A DNA stretch of 6,979 nucleotides from Oscillospiraceae bacterium (GCA_020860985.1 JAJBTG010000043.1:1-6979); one strand, 5' to 3'; numbered from the stretch's first letter, positions 1 through 6,209 are shown. Numbers and translations are program-made. Notes: a model not told the origin generated them from the sequence alone.

Positions 1-108
1 TTCTAAAAATTTTAATATACAATATTCCTAAGAGCCGTTTTTTATGCGTCGAAGCGTCGGAATAAAGGCGTGTTCGTCGGATTTCATTGCTGCGGAAAGG
101 AGGTTATT
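1..108 (+). promoter_or_regulatory. Leader and upstream region of the ABC exporter gene
   Basis: No gene can be supported in this stretch. It starts AT-rich and contains TACAAT at 18-23, a possible -10 box, but the matching -35 would fall outside the window, so the promoter is unproven. GCGTCG occurs twice (46-51 and 54-59), and GTCGGA at 56-61 recurs at 76-81. The ribosome binding site AAAGGAGG (96-103) lies 5 nt before ATG at 109 and decides the start. A GTG at 70 is in frame with the exporter but has no Shine-Dalgarno sequence, and the residues it would add do not belong to the family. Whether an upstream gene, perhaps a partner half-transporter, ends just left of the window cannot be seen. 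Confidence 0.4.
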
Positions 109-1872
109 ATGTCAAAAAAAGAACAGCCCATGAAAATGGGATATCTTATAAAACGCTTTGTACCCTATTTTAAAAAATATAAGGGAATACTCATTCTCGA
201 CCTGATTTGCGCGTCCTTTACGACCGTCTGCGAGCTTGTTTTCCCAATGCTGATTCGTTACATAACCAATATGGGAATCAACGATATCGCCTCTCTTACA
301 ATCGGACTTATTCTGAAGATAGGCGTATTCTATCTGATATTGAGAATTATCGACGCCGCGGCGAATTTATATATGGCGGATACCGGTCATATAATGGGCG
401 CTAAAATAGAAACGGATATGCGCCGCGATTTATTCGCGCACTTGCAGCGGCTTTCATATTCGTACTACAGCGAGCACAAGGTAGGACAAATTATGGCGCG
501 TATAACGAGCGACCTGTTCGATATTACGGAATTTGCGCACCATTGCCCCGAGGAAATATTCATCTGCGGTCTAAAAATCGCGGTTTCATTTATTATATTG
601 TGCGGGGTAAATATTCCTCTTACCTTGATAATTTTCGCGACATTGCCTATAATAATTTTATTTGTAAAATTCTTTAATACGCGTATGCGCCGCGCGTTTA
701 AAGCGCAGAGAAATCAGATTGGCGAGATTAATTCGCAGGTTGAGGATTCTCTGCTCGGTATACGAGTTGTAAAATCCTTCGCCAATGAGGAAATCGAAAA
801 GGACAAATTCGAGGATGGCAATAAAAAGTTTCTCGATACAAAAAAAGTCGGTTATTTTTATATGGCGGGTTTTCAAACCTCGAACCGATTTTTTGAGGGA
901 TTGATGTATCTTACGGTTGTTGTGGCAGGCTCGATTTTTATGCTGAAAGGGAAAATCAGTCCGGCGGATTTAACCGCGTATCTTCTGTATGTAAGCACAT
1001 TGCTCGCGTCCGTTCGCACCATTATTCAGTTTACCGAGCAGTTTCAGCGGGGAATGACGGGAATAGAACGCTTTCTTGAAATCATGGACGCTCCCGTCGA
1101 TATTAAGGATGGACCGAACGCAAAGGATTTAAGCAATGTCAGAGGGGACATTAAATTTGAAAATGTAAGCTTTCATTATCACGATGACAACTCGAATGTG
1201 CTTACAAAAATTAATCTCGATATTAAAAAGGGCGACAGCGTCGCGCTTGTCGGTCCGTCGGGCGGGGGAAAAACAACGCTTTGCAATCTTATACCGAGAT
1301 TCTCCGATGTTACGGACGGCGCGATTTTTATCGACGGAACCGATATACGCGATGTTACTCTTTCATCTCTGAGAAACTCAATAGGAGTTGTTCAACAGGA
1401 TGTGTATTTATTTTCGGGAACGGTTTATGATAATATTTCCTACGGTCTGCCCGGCGCCGACCGCGACTCGGTAATCGAAGCGGCGAAGCGCGCGGGCGCG
1501 CATGAGTTTATATCGGCGCTTCCCGATGGGTACGACACATATGTCGGCGAGCGCGGAATAAAGCTTTCCGGCGGTCAGAAGCAAAGAATAAGTATAGCGC
1601 GGGTATTCCTCAAAAATCCTCCGATACTCATTCTTGACGAGGCAACCTCCGCGTTGGATAACGAAAGTGAGAAAATCGTTCAGGATTCCTTGGAGGAGCT
1701 TGCAAAGGGACGAACCGTATTTACGATTGCCCACCGCCTTACAACAATAAGAAACGCAAATCTTATCCTTGTCCTCACCGAAAACGGCATAGAGGAACAG
1801 GGAACGCATCGGGAGCTGCTCGATAAAAAAGGAATTTATTCCGGCTTGTACAGTATGTACGCAAATATGTAA
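109..1872 (+). CDS. ABC exporter half-transporter (fused permease and ATPase, MsbA/LmrA type)
   Basis: This is a 587-residue membrane ATPase that should export a lipid, drug or peptide as a dimer; the substrate cannot be told. Six hydrophobic segments lie at roughly residues 26-48, 62-86, 148-168, 169-189, 262-280 and 285-305. The nucleotide-binding domain follows from about residue 348. It has an A-loop Tyr357, Walker A GPSGGGKTT (382-390), Q-loop Gln430 in VVQQD, the X-loop VGERG, signature LSGGQ (486-490), Walker B ILILDE (506-511) with catalytic Glu511, D-loop SALD and H-loop His542 in IAHRL. Every catalytic element is canonical, so a homodimer is possible; pairing with a gene left of the window cannot be excluded. 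The start at 109 is chosen for its AAAGGAGG site 5 nt upstream. Length is normal for the family. The gene ends alone before a terminator at 1942-1968, with no downstream partner. Confidence 0.95.
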   Translation: MSKKEQPMKMGYLIKRFVPYFKKYKGILILDLICASFTTVCELVFPMLIRYITNMGINDIASLTIGLILKIGVFYLILRIIDAAANLYMADTGHIMGAKIETDMRRDLFAHLQRLSYSYYSEHKVGQIMARITSDLFDITEFAHHCPEEIFICGLKIAVSFIILCGVNIPLTLIIFATLPIIILFVKFFNTRMRRAFKAQRNQIGEINSQVEDSLLGIRVVKSFANEEIEKDKFEDGNKKFLDTKKVGYFYMAGFQTSNRFFEGLMYLTVVVAGSIFMLKGKISPADLTAYLLYVSTLLASVRTIIQFTEQFQRGMTGIERFLEIMDAPVDIKDGPNAKDLSNVRGDIKFENVSFHYHDDNSNVLTKINLDIKKGDSVALVGPSGGGKTTLCNLIPRFSDVTDGAIFIDGTDIRDVTLSSLRNSIGVVQQDVYLFSGTVYDNISYGLPGADRDSVIEAAKRAGAHEFISALPDGYDTYVGERGIKLSGGQKQRISIARVFLKNPPILILDEATSALDNESEKIVQDSLEELAKGRTVFTIAHRLTTIRNANLILVLTENGIEEQGTHRELLDKKGIYSGLYSMYANM

Positions 1873-1907
1873 AGACTATGGGATAACCCCGTCGTTTTCA
1901 ACAGAAT

Positions 1908-1930
1908 CCGCCGCCTTTTGGAGGCGGGGA
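1908..1930. repeat. GC-rich hairpin resembling the core of the downstream repeat
   Basis: CCGCCT (1911-1916) pairs with AGGCGG (1922-1927) around a 5-nt loop. The longer string CCGCCGCCT followed a few bases later by AGGC and GGGGA (1908-1930) closely matches the core of the repeat at 2124-2147, which has CCGCCGCCT, ATAG, AGGC, A, GGGGA. It lacks the flanking ACATCTTAC and TTTCAG parts. It may be a degenerate fragment of the same repeat, or simply a GC-rich hairpin that looks similar by chance. Confidence 0.35.
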
Positions 1931-1941
1931 GTTATACGCCG

Positions 1942-1968
1942 AAAAGGGACGCATAGAGCGTCCCTTTT
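1942..1968 (+). terminator. Intrinsic terminator of the ABC exporter gene
   Basis: AAAAGGGACGC (1942-1952) and GCGTCCCTTTT (1958-1968) form a perfect 11-bp stem with a 5-nt ATAGA loop. The TTTT arm of the stem followed by CAGTTTGTTTTG gives the U-rich run expected of a Rho-independent terminator. It lies 70 bp past the exporter stop codon. The A-rich left arm means it could also act on minus-strand transcripts. Confidence 0.85.
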
Positions 1969-1982
1969 CAGTTTGTTTTGAG

Positions 1983-2000
1983 TTATTTATTTATTTATTT
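1983..2000. repeat. TTAT tetranucleotide microsatellite
   Basis: Four and a half TTAT units run from 1983 to 2000, just after the exporter terminator. The tract is outside any gene and about 250 bp from the next promoter, so phase variation of a gene is not suggested. It could vary in length by slippage. Confidence 0.8.
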
Positions 2001-2036
2001 GGGCTATTTTATTTTCTCAGAATGGTTCTTCAATAA

Positions 2037-2049
2037 GGGGCTTTGCCCC
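2037..2049. other. Short GGGGC/GCCCC hairpin
   Basis: GGGGC (2037-2041), TTT loop, GCCCC (2045-2049). It is a tight 5-bp GC hairpin that lies 11 bp before the large hairpin of the repeat and may be part of the same mobile or repetitive segment. No U-run follows on either strand, so it is not called a terminator. Confidence 0.4.
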
Positions 2050-2060
2050 GTCATTCAACG

Positions 2061-2110
2061 TTTCAGTGGCGGATAGTTGACTTGCTTGCAAATCAACTCC
2101 GCCGCTGAAA
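2061..2110. repeat. Large hairpin, distal part of repeat copy A
   Basis: TTTCAGTGGCGGA (2061-2073) pairs with TCCGCCGCTGAAA (2098-2110) over 13 bp with one G-T wobble. After a TA bulge, GTTGA (2076-2080) pairs with TCAAC (2093-2097), and TTG (2082-2084) with CAA (2089-2091) across a C/A mismatch and a CTTG loop. The 50-nt element folds almost completely. It abuts the second hairpin at 2111, and read on the minus strand the two form one continuous repeat. TTTCAGTGG recurs at 2346-2354, near the end of copy B. No U-run follows on the plus strand. Confidence 0.75.
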
Positions 2111-2159
2111 AAAGTAAGTGGAACCCGCCGCCTATAGAGGCAGGGGACATCTTACTTTT
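2095..2159 (-). repeat. Intergenic repeat copy A (minus orientation)
   Basis: Read on the minus strand from 2152 to 2095, this segment aligns by hand with 2303-2359 on the plus strand at about 45 of 59 columns. Shared blocks are AGATGTCCCC (10/10), GCCTCTATAGGC (12/12), TCCA, TTTCAG and GAGTT. On its own it folds: AAAGTAAG (2111-2118) pairs with CTTACTTT (2151-2158), CCC with GGG, and GCCT (2130-2133) with AGGC (2138-2141) around an ATAG loop. It contains no transposase gene and no obvious function. A non-autonomous mobile repeat (MITE or REP-like) is a reasonable inference, but its family is not recognised. Confidence 0.65.
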
Positions 2160-2161
2160 AG

Positions 2162-2212
2162 TTATATTATAAAACAAAACTCGGAATATGTCCAATATTT
2201 ATTTTAAATATT
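2162..2212. other. AT-rich segment with small dyads upstream of the dehydratase promoter
   Basis: This stretch between the two repeat copies is strongly AT-rich. TTATA-T-TATAA (2162-2172) is a perfect dyad, and AATATTT (2194-2200) pairs with AAATATT (2206-2212) around a 5-nt loop. It sits about 40-90 bp upstream of the -35 box, where an AT-rich UP-like or curved DNA could help transcription, but no protein site is recognised. Confidence 0.3.
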
Positions 2213-2231
2213 AAAAAAAGCGGCGCTAATG

Positions 2232-2256
2232 CTTGGGGTGCCAAGGCTTTTCCTTG
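2232..2256. promoter_or_regulatory. Overlapping dyads next to the -35 box (possible operator)
   Basis: CTTGG (2232-2236) can pair with CCAAG (2241-2245). CAAGG (2242-2246) can instead pair with CCTTG (2252-2256), whose last three bases are the first three of the -35 hexamer. A symmetric site overlapping a -35 box is where a repressor or activator often binds. The arms are only 5 bp, so this is suggestive only. Confidence 0.3.
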
Positions 2257-2283
2257 ACAAGGGCATATTTTATGCTGTATAAT
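2254..2283 (+). promoter_or_regulatory. Near-consensus sigma-A promoter for the CDP-glucose dehydratase gene
   Basis: TTGACA (2254-2259) and TATAAT (2278-2283) are both perfect consensus hexamers with an 18-bp spacer. Transcription should start near 2290, giving a leader of about 90 nt that contains repeat copy B. No other promoter of similar quality was seen in the window. Since an intrinsic terminator separates this gene from the exporter, it is probably its main promoter. Confidence 0.8.
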
Positions 2284-2302
2284 TTGTGTATAACCTAACC
2301 GC

Positions 2303-2359
2303 AGATGTCCCCCCGCCTCTATAGGCAGAGGGGTCCATTTCAGCATTTCAGTGGGAGTT
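2303..2359 (+). repeat. Intergenic repeat copy B (plus orientation), in the dehydratase leader
   Basis: This is the partner of copy A in inverted orientation. It starts with AGATGTCCCC, has the identical block GCCTCTATAGGC (2315-2326) and ends with TTTCAG, a gap and GAGTT. The leader RNA can fold here: a run of C (2309-2314) pairs with GGGG (2330-2333), and either GCCT with AGGC or CCTCT (2316-2320) with AGAGG (2327-2331). It lacks the long hairpin that continues copy A to 2061, so it looks truncated or more decayed. It lies 22 bp before the dehydratase start codon, so any structure could affect that gene's expression. Confidence 0.65.
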
Positions 2360-2381
2360 ATAAGGAATCCGGGGGAAGAAT

Positions 2382-3419
2382 ATGAATTTTTACAAAAACA
2401 AAAATGTATTTATAACGGGACATACGGGATTTAAGGGCGCGTGGCTTACCAAGCTGCTTCTTATGGCGGGAGCGAGGGTTACAGGCTATGCCTTAAATCC
2501 GCCGACCGAACCGAGTTTGTTTCAAATGCTCGGGTTGGAGCGGGAAATTAATTCGATTACCGCAGATATACGCGACTTTGACACATTAAAGAAATGCGTG
2601 GACGCGGCATGCCCGGAGATAATATTTCATCTTGCCGCTCAGCCGATTGTGCGCGCGGGTTATGCGGAGCCGCGATACACTTTTGAAACCAATGTTATGG
2701 GAACGGTGAATATTCTTGAGTGTGCGCGCGGCGTTGGAGCGTGTTCCGTTCTCAATGTCACCACCGACAAGGTATACAGAAGCAATGAAAACGGTAACGC
2801 GATTCGAGAGGATGGCGCGCTTGGAGGCAGTGACCCGTATTCGGGAAGCAAATCATGCTCCGAGCTTGTTACGCTTTGCTACAAAAGCAGCTTCCTTGGC
2901 GATACAGCCGTTTCAACGGCGCGCGCGGGAAACGCGATAGGTGGGGGAGATTTCGCTGTTGGGAGAATTATACCGGACTGCGTCAGAGCGGCGCTTAGCG
3001 GGGGAAAAATAGGGGTATTGAATCCGCATTCCGTAAGACCGTATCAGCACGTTTTAGAGCTGTTGAACGCGTATCTGATGATTGCCGAGAGGCAGTATCG
3101 GGATATATCATATGAGGGATGCTACAATATCGCGCCGGACGCAGACGAGTGCGCGGAAACGGGCGAGCTTGTTGAAATGTTTTGCAGAGAATGGGGAGGA
3201 ATATCATGGGAGTGTATTTCGGAAAAAAATGCTCCGCGTGAAACAAACATCCTCAGACTTGACTGCGAGAAGTTCAAATCAAAATTCGGTTGGAAACAGA
3301 GATGGGATATTCGTGAGGCGGTTTCGCGTACTGTGGAATGGACAAAGGCGTACATCGACGGCGATATACGCACTGTTACGGAGGGGCAAATAAAGGATTT
3401 TTACGCGCTGAAATTTTAA
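2382..3419 (+). CDS. rfbG: CDP-glucose 4,6-dehydratase
   Basis: This cytoplasmic NAD-dependent short-chain dehydrogenase (extended, epimerase/dehydratase type) converts CDP-D-glucose to CDP-4-keto-6-deoxy-D-glucose, the first committed step to CDP-linked deoxysugars of surface glycans. It has 345 residues, normal for the family. The NAD-binding Rossmann motif is GHTGFKG (13-19), with HLAAQ at 83-87. The family-typical TTDKVY (127-132) replaces the TDE of dTDP-glucose dehydratases. The catalytic pair is Tyr153 and Lys157 in YSGSK, preceded by LGGSDP. RAGN (181-184), GGGD and RPYQHVLE (219-226) also match this family. The start at 2382 follows GGGGGAAG, a moderate ribosome binding site. It has its own strong promoter and ends 4 bp before an inverted repeat. 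The usual partners, a cytidylyltransferase (RfbF) and a 3-dehydrase (RfbH), are absent from the window. The family call is confident; the sugar finally made is unknown. Confidence 0.92.
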   Translation: MNFYKNKNVFITGHTGFKGAWLTKLLLMAGARVTGYALNPPTEPSLFQMLGLEREINSITADIRDFDTLKKCVDAACPEIIFHLAAQPIVRAGYAEPRYTFETNVMGTVNILECARGVGACSVLNVTTDKVYRSNENGNAIREDGALGGSDPYSGSKSCSELVTLCYKSSFLGDTAVSTARAGNAIGGGDFAVGRIIPDCVRAALSGGKIGVLNPHSVRPYQHVLELLNAYLMIAERQYRDISYEGCYNIAPDADECAETGELVEMFCREWGGISWECISEKNAPRETNILRLDCEKFKSKFGWKQRWDIREAVSRTVEWTKAYIDGDIRTVTEGQIKDFYALKF

Positions 3420-3423
3420 AATA

Positions 3424-3466
3424 TTAGAGCGTGTTCACATACATCATTTATGCGAACACGCTCTAA
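3424..3466. terminator. Perfect 13-bp inverted repeat at the convergent junction (probable terminator)
   Basis: TTAGAGCGTGTTC (3424-3436) and GAACACGCTCTAA (3454-3466) are perfect complements. Inside, CATA (3438-3441) pairs with TATG (3449-3452) across an A/C mismatch, leaving a 7-nt loop. It starts 4 bp after the dehydratase stop. Read on the minus strand it is followed by TATTTTAAAATTT, a fair U-rich tail, so it probably ends the secreted-protein transcript. On the plus strand the next bases are AATTAAG, and a run of seven T occurs only at 3509-3515, after a weaker AAATTAAG/CTTAATTT pairing (3465-3472 with 3504-3511). A bidirectional role is inferred. Confidence 0.6.
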
Positions 3467-3522
3467 ATTAAGACGTACCGCGTCTATATTGGGCGGCGGA
3501 CGGCTTAATTTTTTTGCAGGTA

Positions 3523-6165
3523 TTATTGCGGAGCGGAGGTCGGGGCGAGCGACGGGGCGGGAGATGATGCTGCGGGCGACGGGGAAGGGACCGGTTTTGG
3601 GCTTGGGGATGCGGCGGTTATTATTGCGGTTTGATGAGCTTGATTCCACTCCACATTATAGCCGAGATTTTCCGCTAAAAATCTAACCGGAATAAGCGTT
3701 TTATCATCAATAATCATCGGCGGAACATCTATTTCGGATTCCTCACCGTTTACTGTTGCGGTATTATTATCTATTTGCAGTATTATTTCCGTGCCGTTAT
3801 CGCGCACTGTTATTTTTCGTTCCTCATCGGACCACAAAACATCCGCTCCCAGCTTTTCAAAAATAAATCGAAGCGGGACAAGCGTTCTGTCGTTTATAAC
3901 TCGGGGGCTTACGTCAAAGGACAGATATTCGTTATTCAAATTCACCTTTATACTATCCTCCGGAAATATATCGCGGAACACAAAGGTTTCATATTTGCAG
4001 TAGATATACAGTGCGTTATTGATATACTCCATTGTTTTTAAATTCAGCACGCGGTTGGGCAGGTACAGCTCGATCCAGTTTACTCCGTCCTTTGACACGG
4101 CGAGCACATTGCCGGTTTCGAGGTCGTCGTCATAGTTTTTCCAGGAGAGACGTCTGTAGAATACTCCGCCGGCACTATAGATTTCATCAGGCTCACGGCT
4201 TTCAAAACAGATTTTGGATTTATCTAAAAGTCCGCTGAGGTAAAATCCGTCCTCGTTCTTGAAAATTGAATATTCACCGTTTGCTATCGGTATATCGAAG
4301 CTGTCGGTAAGTTTTTTGAAATTGATTCCGTCGGTTGAAATGTATTTGCCGTCGGATTTAAGGTATACGGCGTTATCGGCGTAGGTCATTTCGCTTATGT
4401 AGTAATCAAACTCTATGGTGTTTATAAGCTCAAAGTTTTCGTCAAACATATACACGGTTTTTTCGGGAGAGGTGTCTTCGATGTTATTGCCGTATTCATC
4501 CCATACGGAAAATCTTGCCGCGTATCCGGCGGGAGTTTTGGTTATTTCCATATCCTTACTGCGCGAGGCGAATACCTCGAGGGCGCTCTCGGGAAGCTTG
4601 ACTTGATTCCAAACGGTTCCGCTTAACGCGTATAAATTACCGTCAACCCACTTCATTTGCTGTTCTCCGTTAAAGAAGGTTGTTTTATAATTATAATATT
4701 CATCGTATTCGGGAAATTCCGTAAGCTCCTTTTCCTCCATGTATTTATAGTCGTCGGCGATCAGGTAGTTTATTATGCCGCCGTAGCAATTGGTTGGCAG
4801 GATAACGTCAACCGTGTATTCAGCTGTTTTGCCCGCGGGTATTTCCACGCTGAACATACAGTCCTCGGTTTTCTCCGAATGAACTCCCTTACATAAAGCA
4901 AACGGATTCTCGCTTTCAAGCGTATAGGGGTTTAGCATATTTCCGTGCTTGTCGTATATTATGACAATATTGGAGGACAGAGAGGTTTCAAGCATATAAT
5001 TCAGCGTTCTCGGTACGCTGTCGGAATTGGTTATACGCAGGTTATACCGGTTTGCAACGCCGAAGTTGCCGAGGTTAAACTGCCAGTTGATATTCGGCAG
5101 ATTATTAATATCGAGGGTGTCGCCCATGTAATCATTGGGTACATGGTCATCCTCGTTCCAGGGCATTCCGGATTCGTAGGCGAGAGTGTTGTAATGGTAA
5201 ATATCAAATATCCACTCACTGCTGCGCTCGGTTACGTTTTTGCCGTAATATTGCTCCTTGCTTTCATCCTCAAATTTGAAGCTGAGCATATCAGAGCTTG
5301 CCGCGACGGTTTTGGAGTAGTAGTATTCATCGCGGCTGGGATTTATATTGGTCATCCAGAAGTCACTTTCGTTGCCGTCGGGGAAGTATTGATTGAATAT
5401 CTCAACGGGTATGCGTTCACCGTTTTCGGTTTCCTCGGTGATTTCGATATCAAGATCCGCCTCGACTATAGGCGCGGATTCGGTTTCTATACCCTTAATA
5501 GAGGTGTCGTTTTTATATGCTCCGTTTTTCGCGTCGGGGGAGTGGTGAGTTCTGTCTCCGGGCTTGCCGTAGTTTTTTAAGGCGGCGAAATTCACCTCGG
5601 CTGTGCCGCTTTCGATAGTGAAATTTACGAGCATATTAAAGGTCAGCTTGGGTGCGACAGGCTCATAATTATATATAAACTCATTTATCCATCGGCTATC
5701 GCCGTCAAGCGTAATGGTCTGCGGAAGGTCTATTGCGGAATACGGTACATATTGCTGATAGTTGTTCAGGGTTCGGATATTGATTCCCATTAAGTCGGAC
5801 CATACGCCGATGCAGTCCCAGTTGTCGTAATCCTGAGGGAGATAGTAGCCGACTGAATTTACGGTTATTACAGCGCCGTTGTCGCTTTTAAATTCTATAT
5901 CCGGCTCAACGTCAAAATCAGTCCAATTATAAAAGCAAAAGAACACGGAATAGTTGTCGGGACCGAGCTCTTCATTTTTCATCATGTATACCGGATTCGG
6001 GTTCTCGTCCGTGGACAGGTCGCTTTCCGTCAAAAATTCGGGATTGTTGCAGTATATGTATTGTCCGCCGCCGTGCTTATGAAATTCTATCGGAACGGAT
6101 TCGGCGGATGCGGATACGCTCAAGCACAGCATGGCAAGCAATGCTATTATTATTTTTTTAACCAT
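3523..6165 (-). CDS. Large secreted protein with propeller-like region and C-terminal copper-amine-oxidase-N-like stalk domain
   Basis: This 880-residue exported protein has no function I can assign. A signal peptide spans residues 1-21: two Lys, a hydrophobic core, then a likely cut after ASA. Residues about 22-495 are Tyr-, Asn- and acid-rich and not recognised; an acidic stretch lies near 225-260. Residues about 500-730 carry two Asp-box-like motifs, STDGINF (Gly613) and SKDGVNW (Gly694, Trp697), typical of beta-propeller blades. Residues 737-851 match the copper amine oxidase N-terminal-like stalk domain, with two half-repeats containing RTLVPLRF and KTLIPVRF, each followed by a LG-x-V-x-W pattern. 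Residues 852-880 are a Pro/Ser/Ala tail with no LPXTG or membrane anchor. The stalk name refers to fold; metal or amine oxidase activity is not implied. The start at 6165 has AAAGGAGA (6171-6178) 5 nt upstream; an in-frame ATG at 6210 would place extra charged residues before the signal peptide. Confidence 0.88.
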   Translation of the reverse strand: MVKKIIIALLAMLCLSVSASAESVPIEFHKHGGGQYIYCNNPEFLTESDLSTDENPNPVYMMKNEELGPDNYSVFFCFYNWTDFDVEPDIEFKSDNGAVITVNSVGYYLPQDYDNWDCIGVWSDLMGINIRTLNNYQQYVPYSAIDLPQTITLDGDSRWINEFIYNYEPVAPKLTFNMLVNFTIESGTAEVNFAALKNYGKPGDRTHHSPDAKNGAYKNDTSIKGIETESAPIVEADLDIEITEETENGERIPVEIFNQYFPDGNESDFWMTNINPSRDEYYYSKTVAASSDMLSFKFEDESKEQYYGKNVTERSSEWIFDIYHYNTLAYESGMPWNEDDHVPNDYMGDTLDINNLPNINWQFNLGNFGVANRYNLRITNSDSVPRTLNYMLETSLSSNIVIIYDKHGNMLNPYTLESENPFALCKGVHSEKTEDCMFSVEIPAGKTAEYTVDVILPTNCYGGIINYLIADDYKYMEEKELTEFPEYDEYYNYKTTFFNGEQQMKWVDGNLYALSGTVWNQVKLPESALEVFASRSKDMEITKTPAGYAARFSVWDEYGNNIEDTSPEKTVYMFDENFELINTIEFDYYISEMTYADNAVYLKSDGKYISTDGINFKKLTDSFDIPIANGEYSIFKNEDGFYLSGLLDKSKICFESREPDEIYSAGGVFYRRLSWKNYDDDLETGNVLAVSKDGVNWIELYLPNRVLNLKTMEYINNALYIYCKYETFVFRDIFPEDSIKVNLNNEYLSFDVSPRVINDRTLVPLRFIFEKLGADVLWSDEERKITVRDNGTEIILQIDNNTATVNGEESEIDVPPMIIDDKTLIPVRFLAENLGYNVEWNQAHQTAIITAASPSPKPVPSPSPAASSPAPSLAPTSAPQ

Positions 6166-6209
6166 GTCTATCTCCTTTGCTTTTTTCTTTATTAGACGTG
6201 TTTTTTTCA

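Noticed and set aside
70..108. GTG start adding 13 residues to the ABC exporter
   Set aside because: The ATG at 109 has a near-perfect Shine-Dalgarno sequence at correct spacing, and that sequence would itself be inside the coding frame if GTG were used.
1408..1809. 133-codon minus-strand frame in the ATPase domain of the exporter
   Set aside because: It is antisense to the conserved Walker and signature motifs; constraint on those motifs explains the absence of stops.
1983..2000. TTAT microsatellite as a phase-variation switch
   Set aside because: It is outside coding sequence and far from any promoter element, so slippage would not obviously change expression.
2055..2150. 31-codon minus-strand frame covering repeat copy A
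   Set aside because: It coincides with the folded repeat, has no ribosome binding site, and the matching frame in copy B is shifted by one base, so the frame is not conserved between copies.
2290..2381. Riboswitch or attenuator in the dehydratase leader
   Set aside because: The leader folds only because of the repeat; there is no terminator-type U-run, no T-box or known aptamer motif, and no antiterminator alternative that I could find.
3082..3393. 103-codon plus-strand frame inside the dehydratase gene
   Set aside because: It overlaps a well conserved enzyme in another frame and has Arg/Ser-rich shadow composition.
4945..5580. 211-codon open frame on the plus strand inside the secreted-protein gene
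   Set aside because: It lies fully antisense to a gene with a signal peptide and recognisable domains, has no convincing ribosome binding site, and its hydrophobic Val/Ile/Gly-rich composition is what antisense of this coding sequence produces.
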